The notes: generated by a model from the sequence alone, not told the origin. Numbered from the stretch's first letter, positions 34,223 through 41,015 are shown. The stretch is 41,015 nt of DNA from Paludibacter sp. (GCA_020049515.1 JAIFKQ010000077.1:1-41015), one strand, 5' to 3'. Program-made: numbers and translations.

Positions 34223-34696
34223 ATGGAAAATTTATACAGCCCTAAAAGAAGGTATTTTAGTAACGAATGTGGTTTGGAGAGCTGCCCTGAATGTGGTGGC
34301 GAATTAACAAAAGAATACTGTTCAATATTATTGCATGTGAAGAGCAATAAAGACGAAGGAGAATTAATGACAAGTGCATCGGGTAGTCATTTTTGCGATA
34401 ATTGTCCAATAGTTGTATTCGACACACAAAAATTAGATGAAGTAGCCTTAATAGGTTTTGGTGGTAATAACATTCAACACTATGTAAAAGGCATCGTTAA
34501 TTTTGATGCTATTCCCAAAGAAAAAAAACATTTACCTATTGGGTCAAAAGGAAATCCGACTCCTTTGGTGGTATTTTTACCAGATTTAGATTCCAAAATT
34601 AGACCAGCAACAAATACTCCCGAACCAAAAATTGGACGAAATGACCCATGCCATTGTGGTAGCGGTGCGAAATACAAGAAATGTTGTGGCAAATAA
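34223..34696 (+). CDS. SEC-C motif zinc-binding protein
   Basis: A 157-residue cytoplasmic protein with two zinc sites. The C-terminus (137-157) is a SEC-C motif, [20 protein letters not shown], with Cys143, Cys145, Cys154 and Cys155; this is the zinc module also found at the end of SecA. The N-terminal half has two CxxC pairs (Cys21/24 and Cys58/61), as in a split zinc ribbon. Such stand-alone SEC-C proteins are poorly understood. The next gene starts 50 bases downstream on the same strand and is probably cotranscribed. Confidence 0.85.
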   Translation: MENLYSPKRRYFSNECGLESCPECGGELTKEYCSILLHVKSNKDEGELMTSASGSHFCDNCPIVVFDTQKLDEVALIGFGGNNIQHYVKGIVNFDAIPKEKKHLPIGSKGNPTPLVVFLPDLDSKIRPATNTPEPKIGRNDPCHCGSGAKYKKCCGK

Positions 34697-34746
34697 ATTT
34701 AGGCTTAACTTAGCTAGTAATTGATTGTGATTTTAAATATTATGAA

Positions 34747-36309
34747 ATGAAAAAACAGTTTGAGCAATTTAGACCAAAGGGATTCACTGGCAGTGGCGAC
34801 AGATTTTTGTACCCATTAATTATTGAATTGAGTAAGGAAATATACAAATTAGAGAAAAGTTACAGTTATAACACACTGAAACTAGATGAGAGCCAGAATT
34901 TTAGGATGTCAAATTTGCTGATTGAATTCGCCGAAGATTTGCACAATGATATTGGATTATGGAGTAGCATTGAGCATTACAACAATTTAATGTTTAATAC
35001 ACCTTTGCCATTATTTGTTCCTGAAAATACGGAAATAAATGGATGCTTTGATAAAAACAGAATAAAATTTTTCTTTTACACTATTTTTGTTGAGTTTGAC
35101 GATAATTTGATTTTTTCGCCACAACACCATGACCTAGAAGTTTTAGCAACTGGGGTTTCGTTATTTTTAACGCAAAAATTCAAGTCTGTACCTAAATTCT
35201 CTGGCGTTAAATTATTTCTTAATCAACACAATGATTATGGCTGGGATTTTAAAAGGAAATTGGTGTGGATTGGTTTAAATTCATACTTATTCAGATACAG
35301 TTGCTACAGATATGCCCAAGAAAAGAATGATGGTAAAATAGAAATCGCAATCGCAATTATCGACGATTTTATTTGTCAGGAAAACACCATTTGGTCGGGC
35401 TTGGGAGTAATTGACATTTTGGCAAAAGCATTAGAATTGCCCGAAAAAATTGAAGCAGATGTTCGTAGTTGGTATGAACGATTCATTTCATATTATAGAG
35501 TTGTATCGTTAAAAAATAAAATTCTTGAATTAGAAAACCTAATTAACAATGAAAAGTACTTGATTCAAACCGATGATGATGCTAATATTTTTCAACCCGG
35601 CGAAGTTGTTCTAGGAGGATTAGTCCCTTTTGGTGATTATTATTACTGGTCGGGGTCACAGCGGAAATTAGGAAAGTTAGATGATAATACAATATTAGAG
35701 TTAAAAAATAATTTCGTTCGCAAATCTACCAGAATTGTTTATAGATATGATAAGAAATTGTTAGCTAAGGCTTACGACTCTGTAAAAGGTCATTACGATG
35801 ATTTTAAAGCGTTTTTTAAAGATGATTTGGTCATTTTTAAAGATGGTAAATCGATGAAATTGGCTTTGGAAACAAAGGACCAACAAAAAAACGATGTTTT
35901 ATCAAAAATTGGATTAAACCTGTTATTCAATAAGAACAAGATAAAAGATCCGTCTCCAAAAATGAATTTATCAAATGACATTTTAGAATCTAAAAATGGT
36001 ATCGGATTATATTTTAATCCTGACGAGGGAATGGAAATAATGCTTTTTTTTGACGATTTAAACAAAGGATTTTCTAAAAAAGGAGAGAATTTGACACCTG
36101 ATGAAAAAGAAACAATTCGAGAATTTATTTCCTCAAGAGCAATCAGTCCTAATTTTGTGCAAAAAATGATAGCCAAAAATGGAGATAGTTCCATTGCTGT
36201 TTCATTTAATATTCATAAAGATGTGAAATGCACCAACTATTTATTGCACCAATACAAAGGACATTTTTATAGAAATAAATACCCTGAAATAAGCTTTAAA
36301 ATTGACTGA
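34747..36309 (+). CDS. Unrecognised 520-residue protein paired with the SEC-C gene
   Basis: I do not recognise the family. There is no signal peptide, no membrane segment and no obvious catalytic motif. The N-terminal half is rich in aromatic residues (FLYPLIIELSKEIYKLEKSY; YGWDFKRKLVWIGLNSYLFR). A middle segment, VVLGGLVPFGDYYYWSGSQR, looks like a small beta unit, and the C-terminal third is Lys/Asp-rich with GIGLYFNPDEGMEIMLFFDD. The last part (DVKCTNYLLHQYKGHFYRNK) is compact and may be a separate small domain. The start ATG at 34747 overlaps no other frame. It forms a likely two-gene unit with the SEC-C gene 50 bases upstream. Confidence 0.75.
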   Translation: MKKQFEQFRPKGFTGSGDRFLYPLIIELSKEIYKLEKSYSYNTLKLDESQNFRMSNLLIEFAEDLHNDIGLWSSIEHYNNLMFNTPLPLFVPENTEINGCFDKNRIKFFFYTIFVEFDDNLIFSPQHHDLEVLATGVSLFLTQKFKSVPKFSGVKLFLNQHNDYGWDFKRKLVWIGLNSYLFRYSCYRYAQEKNDGKIEIAIAIIDDFICQENTIWSGLGVIDILAKALELPEKIEADVRSWYERFISYYRVVSLKNKILELENLINNEKYLIQTDDDANIFQPGEVVLGGLVPFGDYYYWSGSQRKLGKLDDNTILELKNNFVRKSTRIVYRYDKKLLAKAYDSVKGHYDDFKAFFKDDLVIFKDGKSMKLALETKDQQKNDVLSKIGLNLLFNKNKIKDPSPKMNLSNDILESKNGIGLYFNPDEGMEIMLFFDDLNKGFSKKGENLTPDEKETIREFISSRAISPNFVQKMIAKNGDSSIAVSFNIHKDVKCTNYLLHQYKGHFYRNKYPEISFKID

Positions 36310-36584
36310 AAAAAGCAACTAGTTTTTACTCAAATTTGAATAAAAACATTGTTTCAGTAAAACAGAAAGCTTTTGTAGAAAAAAGAAAATCAATCCAATT
36401 ATTTTATGTAAGTTTGCAAGCACAAAAGTTCAAAAGAGTTTTAAGAGATTTAGGACGGTCAAACTGCAAATTAAATTTCAATAATTTTAATTCTGTAGTT
36501 CAACTAAACTTCATACCTACTTTTAATTGAAACACATCACGCTTTTTATTATAATCAACTAACCAACAATAAAATAAGATCATT

Positions 36585-36683
36585 ATGGCAAAAAGTCAAG
36601 ACGCAAAAAAGAACGAAAAAAAGGAACCTTTGAAAACTGCAAAGGAAAAAAAAGCTGAAAAGAGAGATAAAAAAGCAAAATGA
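36585..36683 (+). CDS. Small Lys-rich protein (32 residues)
   Basis: MAKSQDAKKNEKKEPLKTAK followed by EKKAEKRDKKAK; nearly half of the residues are Lys. Very similar short Lys/Glu-rich proteins beginning MAK and containing KEPLKTAKEKK occur, as far as I recall, across Bacteroidota, which is why I call it real. The ATG at 36585 is preceded by a typical AT-rich, A-rich leader, and a perfect terminator follows at 36783-36821. It is probably disordered and could bind nucleic acid. Function is unknown. Confidence 0.6.
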   Translation: MAKSQDAKKNEKKEPLKTAKEKKAEKRDKKAK

Positions 36684-36782
36684 AATTAGCCTAAAAAAAT
36701 CACTATTTTTCTTTGAAAGCTTTTAACTTTATGTTCATCTCAAAAAAAACGATTATAATTTACACTTCAATAATGAAGTAAC

Positions 36783-36821
36783 AGCAAAAAAAACAGCCAC
36801 TTAACGACTGTTTTTTTTGCT
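36783..36821. terminator. Perfect 14-bp terminator hairpin
   Basis: AGCAAAAAAAACAG (36783-36796) pairs fully with CTGTTTTTTTTGCT (36808-36821), with an 11-base loop. It ends the small Lys-rich gene. Confidence 0.85.
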
Positions 36822-36951
36822 ATTTACACATATTAATGGTAAATTGTCCTATGGATTGTTTTTTTTATTCGTTAAAAAATGATTCAACATTTACTGAAAG
36901 TTGCTATTCAAATTTACACTCAATTTTGTTCAATACAAATCACAACAATTT

Positions 36952-37320
36952 ATGATTAATGAATTTTTCTCACAAACGATATTGGTTAGCAATCATCAAA
37001 CAGCCGAATACTTGGGTTCTGGTGACCTTCCAGTATTTGCTACACCGGCTATGATAGCCATAATGGAAAACACAGCTATGAGAGCAATTACGGATTTAGC
37101 CGAAGGACAAACCAGCGTGGGAATATCGATTCAAACAAGTCATTTAAAAGCTAGTTTGGTAGGGGCAACGATTGATTTTAAAGCAACAATTATAGGTATT
37201 GAAGGTCGAAAATACACGTTTCATATTATTGCTACGGATGGTAATGGCGATACGATAGGTGAAGGAATGCATGAACGTGTGGTGGTGGACAAGGAAAAGT
37301 TTATGAGTAAAATCAGGTAA
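36952..37320 (+). CDS. Thioesterase, FlK/hot-dog family
   Basis: 122 residues from ATG 36952; the frame runs on upstream to a TTG, but that extension has no homology-like content. LPVFATPAMIAIMENTAMRA, then GQTSVGISIQTSHLKASLVG, is the fluoroacetyl-CoA thioesterase-like pattern, with likely catalytic Thr31, Glu39 and His64. Housekeeping members hydrolyse small acyl-CoA thioesters in the cytoplasm. The substrate is unknown. The convergent downstream neighbour is the Crp/Fnr regulator. Confidence 0.85.
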   Translation: MINEFFSQTILVSNHQTAEYLGSGDLPVFATPAMIAIMENTAMRAITDLAEGQTSVGISIQTSHLKASLVGATIDFKATIIGIEGRKYTFHIIATDGNGDTIGEGMHERVVVDKEKFMSKIR

Positions 37321-37435
37321 AGTGTAAAATTACATTGTGTGAATTAATACATTGTATATCAGCTTATTTAAAAATAAAAAAAGATGAAGAATTATCTTAC
37401 TCCACCTTTTTGATTAGTATAACTCAGTTCTTTTA

Positions 37436-38113
37436 TTAACCATTCTGACTAATCAACTGCAACGATTTTTTATTGAGTATTTCTATTGACTTGCCATTTA
37501 TTCTGACAATTCCATCTTTGTCAAATTCACTTAACACCCTACTGACACTTTCTCTACTCGTATCAATTAGATTGGCTAATTCGGCTTGCGAAAGAGGTAA
37601 AATAAAAGTATCGGTTTTGAAAATATTATCCGCAAACTCCAACAAAGCATCTGCCATATTACCCCGAATTAGTTTTTGGGTACGGTTGGCGCAACGGTGA
37701 AAATATTCCAGTTCATTTTTGCAAAACTCCTGTATTATTTCTCGGGTAAATTCCTTGTTTTCGTCTAATATGGTCTGAAAAACCTCCAAATCAATAAAAC
37801 ATACCTCTACATCCGACACTGCCGTTACTGAATATTGATTGATTTTACTACCAAAAGTTGTAGGTAAACCCAAGTAACTAGGTGCATTTACCATCTTCAC
37901 AATTTGCTCAGTATAAGGCCCTGCCAAATGAATTTTTGCCAATCCCGTGCGGAGAAAAACAACGTTGGTAGAATACATACCTTGTTTGATGATGGAATCA
38001 CCCTTCTTTAACTTCAGCTCTAAATGATTATTAGTCAGCGACTCGAGGCTGCAATCACATAACATAGAGGTGGCCTTGGTTTTAAAAGGGCAGGTTTTAC
38101 AATTTGTTTGCAT
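37436..38113 (-). CDS. Crp/Fnr-family transcription regulator with N-terminal cysteine cluster
   Basis: 225 residues from ATG 38113. The frame is open to 38185, but that start would lie upstream of the promoter boxes at 38142-38172, so the inner ATG is chosen. N-terminal cysteines 5, 8, 19 and 21 (NCKTCPF; LCDCS) recall the cluster-binding cysteines of Fnr-like sensors, so redox, oxygen or NO sensing is plausible. A cyclic nucleotide-binding-type beta barrel follows (KKGDSIIKQG; VFLRTGLAKI), then a Crp helix-turn-helix (LSQAELANLIDTSRESVSRV). A perfect CRP-type palindrome lies inside its own promoter, which suggests autorepression. Confidence 0.93.
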   Translation of the reverse strand: MQTNCKTCPFKTKATSMLCDCSLESLTNNHLELKLKKGDSIIKQGMYSTNVVFLRTGLAKIHLAGPYTEQIVKMVNAPSYLGLPTTFGSKINQYSVTAVSDVEVCFIDLEVFQTILDENKEFTREIIQEFCKNELEYFHRCANRTQKLIRGNMADALLEFADNIFKTDTFILPLSQAELANLIDTSRESVSRVLSEFDKDGIVRINGKSIEILNKKSLQLISQNG

Positions 38114-38141
38114 TTTTATTTCGTTTGAATGGAATAAGTTG

Positions 38142-38172
38142 CAAATATAGACAATGTGATGCATATCACAAA
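38142..38172 (-). promoter_or_regulatory. Promoter of the Crp/Fnr gene with CRP-type operator in the spacer
   Basis: On the reverse strand TTTG (-33; 38169-38172) and TATATTTG (-7; 38142-38149) are separated by exactly 19 bases, the consensus layout for Bacteroidota promoters. Within the spacer, 38155-38170 is TGTGATGCATATCACA, a perfect TGTGA-N6-TCACA palindrome overlapping the -33 box by two bases. Confidence 0.8.
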
Positions 38173-38267
38173 ATAAAGGTTGCAATATATTATAAAAAAA
38201 AAATTTTAGAAATTGTTCAACATGCAGTAATTCTACAAATAATATCTACGAATAAGGTGATTTTATC

Positions 38268-39028
38268 ATGGGGTGCGCATATATGGATTCACGTCGTATC
38301 CGAATATTTTATATAGACGCTGCTAATACCGATACCATTATTCAAAACCGGCTTCGAAACCGAAATACCATAGAATTGCTGGGTTATTGGGAACTTATCT
38401 ACAATCCCGATTTTAAACCCCTCGAATTCGAAGGGTTTAAAAAAAAACAAGAAGGACTTAATGGCTTTGTAATCACTCCTAAAAAGTGGATTGAGATAAC
38501 AAATGCAATAGGAATAGTTTCTAAATCAGGTAGATCTGGAGGCGCGTATGCTCATAAAGATATTGCTTTTGAAGTTTGAAGTTGGAAGTTGGCTGTGCCC
38601 TGCTTTTTAAATTATATTTGATTAAGGAATTTCAACGTCTCAAAGAAGACGAAAATGACCGACTGAAACTGAACTGTAATTTACAACGCACCTTGGCAAA
38701 AGTAAATTATCACAGTCACACCAATACCATTAAGGAAAACCTGATTCCGGATGAATTGACAAAACAAGAAGCTTCATTCGTTTACGCCCCGAAGCCAATA
38801 TGCTGAACATTGTATTGTTTGGCTAACAAAACCCCGAAAATGAAGAAAATAAACCCGATTATGCGGCTTTAAACAATTGGTAGTTTTTTGACCAATCTCA
38901 AAAGCCTGAATACGGTACTTATAGTGCATGAATTGCTCCAAAGTTACTGACTGCTGCAACTCAACAAAACAGCTATTCAACAATTGAAGGTGCTGATGAA
39001 TAATCGGATGATAAATATACTGAGATAA
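38268..39028 (+). pseudogene. Decayed KilA-N domain gene
   Basis: The frame from 38268 encodes RLRNRNTIELLGYWELIYNP, then FVITPKKWIEITNAIGIVSK and GGAYAHKDIAFE, the KilA-N domain. It is cut at 38577 by an insertion that looks like a duplicated GAAGTTGGAAGTTGG, plus an extra T in a T-run near 38606. The next part (KLYLIKEFQRLKEDENDRLK, up to ASFVYA) is in another frame. A base is lost near 38791, then EANMLNIVLFG and stops follow. Finally TNLKSLNTVLIVHELLQSY and, after a TGA, LLQLNKTAIQQLKVLMNNR reach TAA 39026-39028. All parts are in the order of the intact Bacteroidota protein. The product was probably a DNA-binding protein of phage-like origin. Confidence 0.8.
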
Positions 39029-39097
39029 AGGTAAAAGAAAATCTGAATTAGCTGTAAATATTACAACAGATTTATTAAATTAGTGAAATTTTATCCG

Positions 39098-39105
39098 TAT
39101 TTTTG
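39098..39105 (+). promoter_or_regulatory. Promoter -7 box before the small ORF and LytTR-FHA gene
   Basis: TATTTTTG (TAnnTTTG), 38 bases before ATG 39144. No TTTG is visible at the -33 distance. Confidence 0.45.
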
Positions 39106-39143
39106 AGCCCTTAATAATAACATTCATTTAAACCCATACCACC

Positions 39144-39275
39144 ATGCGCGGATTCTCATTTTCACTCAAACGATTTCTTGGAATCAGTGCTATAAAACAA
39201 CAATTCGCCTGCCAAACGGGTATTCCTACCACCAGAATCAGATTGAATCGGATGCTTGGGAGTGCTATGAAATAA
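39144..39275 (+). CDS. Small basic protein (43 residues), conserved-looking
   Basis: It encodes MRGFSFSLKRFLGISAIKQQ, then FACQTGIPTTRIRLNRMLGS and AMK. Short proteins with G-FSFSWKRALGI and GIPTT-x-S/R patterns recur in Bacteroidota as unannotated ORFs, as far as I recall, so this is likely a real gene or a slightly worn one. It is strongly basic with no cysteine motif beyond a single Cys. It is followed after 28 bases by the LytTR-FHA gene on the same strand and may be cotranscribed. Function is unknown. Confidence 0.5.
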   Translation: MRGFSFSLKRFLGISAIKQQFACQTGIPTTRIRLNRMLGSAMK

Positions 39276-39303
39276 GCTATTTTTTGTAATTAATAAAAAC
39301 AAA

Positions 39304-40026
39304 ATGCCAATGAACAATCTAATTTTCAAGTCGCGCGATGAACTTATACAAGTGAATCTCGACGATATAGTTTACTTTAAGGCCGATGGTAATTATTCCA
39401 TCATGGTGCTTACTTCCCGAAAGGAGCAACTACTGACCATGAATTTATCGAAAGTGTATCTTACGCTCGATGAGCAAATGGGCAGTCAATCTGCTTTATT
39501 TGAGCCTGTTGGAAGGGCTTTGATTATCCAAAAAGCATTCGTTTTTTCGATACAAGTGCTCCGTAAAAAATTGGTACTCGTTGCGCCCAATAGCGACAAA
39601 TATTTTGAACTTTCGGTGTCAAAAGAAGCATTGAAAACATTGAAGAAGACCCAACAAATACAGCCAATTAAAGTGCCGATTGAAGCACAATTGAGAGAAT
39701 TGCAAACTCGCAAAATATATCCGCTGATGCTAGGGCAAAACCGCTTGGGTAGAAAGTCGAATACAACAGAATGTGAATTAGCTATTGATAATGGTGATAG
39801 TAAAATTAGCCGGCAGCAATGCAGCATTGATGTAATGATGGATGTGGAAACTGGTAATTATGCTTATCTATTAACGGATTTGAATAGTGCCAATGGTACA
39901 TATTTAAACGATGAGAGAATACCTGCCCAAACTGATAAGACGTTACTTTTTGGGGCAGTAATAAGAACCGGAAATACTGAATTTATGCTCGAAAAAGTGG
40001 ATTTGGATAAAACAGAAATGCTATGA
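39304..40026 (+). CDS. LytTR DNA-binding domain fused to an FHA domain
   Basis: A 240-residue cytoplasmic protein. Residues about 5-115 match the LytTR DNA-binding domain (VNLDDIVYFKADGNYSIMVL; FEPVGRALIIQKAFV), normally the output of response regulators, but here without a receiver. Residues about 140-230 form an FHA domain: LGRKSNTTECELAI, SKISRQQC and DLNSANGTYLN. FHA domains bind phosphothreonine; Arg150, Ser169 and Asn197 are present, but the His of SRxH is Gln172. The combination suggests a transcription factor controlled by Thr phosphorylation. A Ser/Thr kinase gene begins 870 bases downstream on the same strand. A second ATG at 39310 is an alternative start. Confidence 0.88.
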   Translation: MPMNNLIFKSRDELIQVNLDDIVYFKADGNYSIMVLTSRKEQLLTMNLSKVYLTLDEQMGSQSALFEPVGRALIIQKAFVFSIQVLRKKLVLVAPNSDKYFELSVSKEALKTLKKTQQIQPIKVPIEAQLRELQTRKIYPLMLGQNRLGRKSNTTECELAIDNGDSKISRQQCSIDVMMDVETGNYAYLLTDLNSANGTYLNDERIPAQTDKTLLFGAVIRTGNTEFMLEKVDLDKTEML

Positions 40027-40124
40027 TGAGTCATTTTGCACAATAATTCCGACGCTTGGCACAATTAAGCCTATGCTTGGTCAGAGTTGGATCTAAACAC
40101 GATTAAATCATCATTTTTACTACT

Positions 40125-40132
40125 TACTTTTG
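40125..40132 (+). promoter_or_regulatory. Promoter -7 box before the small secreted protein
   Basis: TACTTTTG (TAnnTTTG), 33 bases before ATG 40166, so the gene probably has its own promoter. Confidence 0.55.
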
Positions 40133-40165
40133 CATTGTATTATAAACAATTAAAACAAAAATAAG

Positions 40166-40516
40166 ATGAAAAAAATGATTTTAGTGGCACTTATGTTTGC
40201 CGGAACTTTATCGGCTTCGGCTGAAGAATTGACTGTAAAAGAACTTATTGCGAAAGCAACTTCAAGCGAAACGATTCAAAAAGTGAGAGACTTTTTAGCT
40301 ACGCCTCAAATTTCAAAAATTGTGGATGAGCTAAATTCTGACCTTAAGTTTGACATTCAAGCAAACAAACTAATGGTAAGTTCTCAAGCAAATTTCAACT
40401 ACATTAAAGTGGATGGAAAAAGGTTACCTAAAAAAGCTTCTGTAAAAGTTGAAGCTTTTGGTGTTGGAGTTAAAATTTCGAAGAAAGCGGGAGTATTTAT
40501 GGTTGAAAAAATCTAA
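40166..40516 (+). CDS. Small secreted protein of unknown function
   Basis: 116 residues. Residues 1-19 are a Sec signal peptide ending in ASA before EE, so the mature protein of about 97 residues goes to the periplasm or outside. The rest begins with helical LTVKELIAKATSSETIQKVR and ends in a basic, probably beta-rich part (ASVKVEAFGVGVKISKKAGV). There is no cysteine and no lipobox. I do not recognise a family. It has its own -7 box and a terminator, and it lies between the LytTR-FHA gene and the kinase gene. Confidence 0.75.
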   Translation: MKKMILVALMFAGTLSASAEELTVKELIAKATSSETIQKVRDFLATPQISKIVDELNSDLKFDIQANKLMVSSQANFNYIKVDGKRLPKKASVKVEAFGVGVKISKKAGVFMVEKI

Positions 40517-40526
40517 ACCAGTATTG

Positions 40527-40563
40527 CATCAAAGGGGAGTAATAGAATACTCCCTTTTTGATG
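40527..40563 (+). terminator. Terminator after the small secreted protein
   Basis: AAAGGGGAGTA (40531-40541) pairs with TACTCCCTTTT (40548-40558) with one G-U pair; CATC/GATG extend the stem. A run of five T's lies within the right arm. Confidence 0.8.
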
Positions 40564-40588
40564 TTATATGCTGTATATCTAGCCTTTG

Positions 40589-40596
40589 TATCTTTG
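40589..40596 (+). promoter_or_regulatory. Possible promoter -7 box for the Ser/Thr kinase
   Basis: TATCTTTG (TAnnTTTG) lies 298 bases before ATG 40895. If used, the leader would include the structured element at 40626-40791. Confidence 0.4.
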
Positions 40597-40625
40597 TTCT
40601 TTAAAATAAAACATCAAAAAAAAAT

Positions 40626-40791
40626 AACCACAATAGGCTCAATAGTACACAATTCAATTACTATTTTTTGCAATTACATTGAATATTAAGTTTTAAAATA
40701 CCGAACGAAGATTCCGATTTGTCGGAATAGGTATTTATCAATTGTGTCCTTTTTATTTCTTTTTTTATTTTCTATTGTGACTATTGTGGTT
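40626..40791. repeat. Nested inverted-repeat element (166 bp) in the kinase leader
   Basis: Perfect 11-bp ends AACCACAATAG (40626-40636) and CTATTGTGGTT (40781-40791) flank further nested arms: TCAATAG with CTATTGTGA, ACACAATT (40647-40654) with AATTGTGT (40740-40747), AAATACC (40696-40702) with GGTATTT (40730-40736), and ATTCCGA (40711-40717) with TCGGAAT (40722-40728). There is no coding content. It could be a MITE-like repeat or a structured leader. Confidence 0.65.
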
Positions 40792-40894
40792 TAATTCTTA
40801 ATTTGGTAAAGTAGAACTAAGAGTTCATTATATATAATCTCCTTGCAGAAATATACTTAAAAAACATTTTTTTTTCAATTATAAACAGCACAAT

Positions 40895-41015
40895 ATGCAA
40901 TTATCTCCGCAAACGCTTCTTCAAGGTGGCAAATACAAAATTATCGAAAAGATTGGACAAGGTGGATTTGGTATTGTTTATCGGGCAACGCATCAAGGAT
41001 TGCAAACCGAAGTTT
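40895..41015 (+). CDS. Serine/threonine protein kinase, N-terminus only
   Basis: The first 40 residues are visible; the gene leaves the window at its 3' side. YKIIEKIGQGGFGIVYRATH is the glycine-rich loop (G-x-G-G-F-G-x-V) of Hanks-type kinases. The start MQLSPQTLLQGGKYKI is typical of bacterial Ser/Thr kinases of the PknB/PASTA-less type. Its substrates may include the FHA-containing LytTR protein encoded upstream. The leader of about 300 bases is unusually long. Confidence 0.9.
   Translation, partial: MQLSPQTLLQGGKYKIIEKIGQGGFGIVYRATHQGLQTEV

Noticed and set aside
36336-36530. 64-codon frame with a TTG start after the 520-aa gene
   Set aside because: Non-ATG start, AT-rich low-complexity text and no neighbour or motif support.
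38113-38185. Upstream start for the Crp/Fnr gene giving 24 extra residues
   Set aside because: The extra codons overlap the promoter boxes and the palindrome; the inner ATG at 38113 gives the normal family N-terminus.
1-41015. CRISPR array, prophage or intact insertion sequence
   Set aside because: The tandem heptamers are too short for CRISPR repeats, there are no cas, integrase or transposase genes, and the KilA-N remnant stands alone.

Overview
The window is AT-rich DNA from a member of the Bacteroidota, most likely Bacteroidales or a relative. The evidence is a Bacteroidota-type PdxB and MurA, a DUF4290-murA pair, a DUF5687 permease, a BspA-like repeat protein with a type IX secretion tail, TAnnTTTG-type (-7) promoter boxes and a near absence of Shine-Dalgarno sequences. 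Most of it is ordinary chromosomal housekeeping DNA with long AT-rich gaps. Several of those gaps hold decayed genes or dispersed repeats.

Layout. 1-2.3 kb: the 3' part of pdxB (erythronate-4-phosphate dehydrogenase), broken by a frameshift that puts its C-terminal dimerisation domain out of frame, then gnd (6-phosphogluconate dehydrogenase). 2.7 kb: tRNA-Leu(GAG) with a strong hairpin terminator. 3.0-7.1 kb, minus strand: a YedK/HMCES-type SOS peptidase and gcvP, with a TACCTTTG promoter box in front of gcvP. 7.4-7.7 kb: a degraded pdxH-like remnant. 7.8-14.9 kb, minus strand: a secreted BspA-like protein, a ModF/PhrA-like tandem ABC ATPase translationally coupled to a DUF1801 protein, a LuxR-type response regulator, murA (Asp in place of the fosfomycin-target Cys) and a DUF4290 gene.

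15.2-23.8 kb, plus strand: an M16 metalloprotease, an O-methyltransferase, a hot-dog thioesterase, a SufT-like DUF59 protein, lpxH, an AddB-like PD-(D/E)XK nuclease and murB (GTG start). 23.8-25.5 kb is gene-free and carries a dispersed repeat. 25.5-28.4 kb encodes a large soluble multi-PAS histidine kinase with a four-cysteine insertion in its third PAS region. After another gap of about 1 kb come a gamma-carbonic anhydrase, a DUF5687 membrane protein with its ABC ATPase, a TerB-like small protein and an FKBP lipoprotein.

33.6-41 kb is more accessory in character. It holds a second full copy of the dispersed repeat, a SEC-C zinc protein paired with a 520-residue protein I do not recognise, a tiny Lys-rich protein, an FlK-like thioesterase and a Crp/Fnr regulator. 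The regulator's own promoter contains a perfect CRP-type palindrome lodged between the -33 and -7 boxes. Then follow a decayed KilA-N gene, a small basic ORF, a LytTR-FHA fusion protein, a small secreted protein and the start of a Ser/Thr protein kinase that runs off the window. The LytTR-FHA/kinase neighbourhood looks like a phosphothreonine-to-transcription signalling module. It and the SEC-C/520-aa pair are the best candidates for something little described. I see no CRISPR array, phage cluster, intact insertion sequence, rRNA or replication origin.
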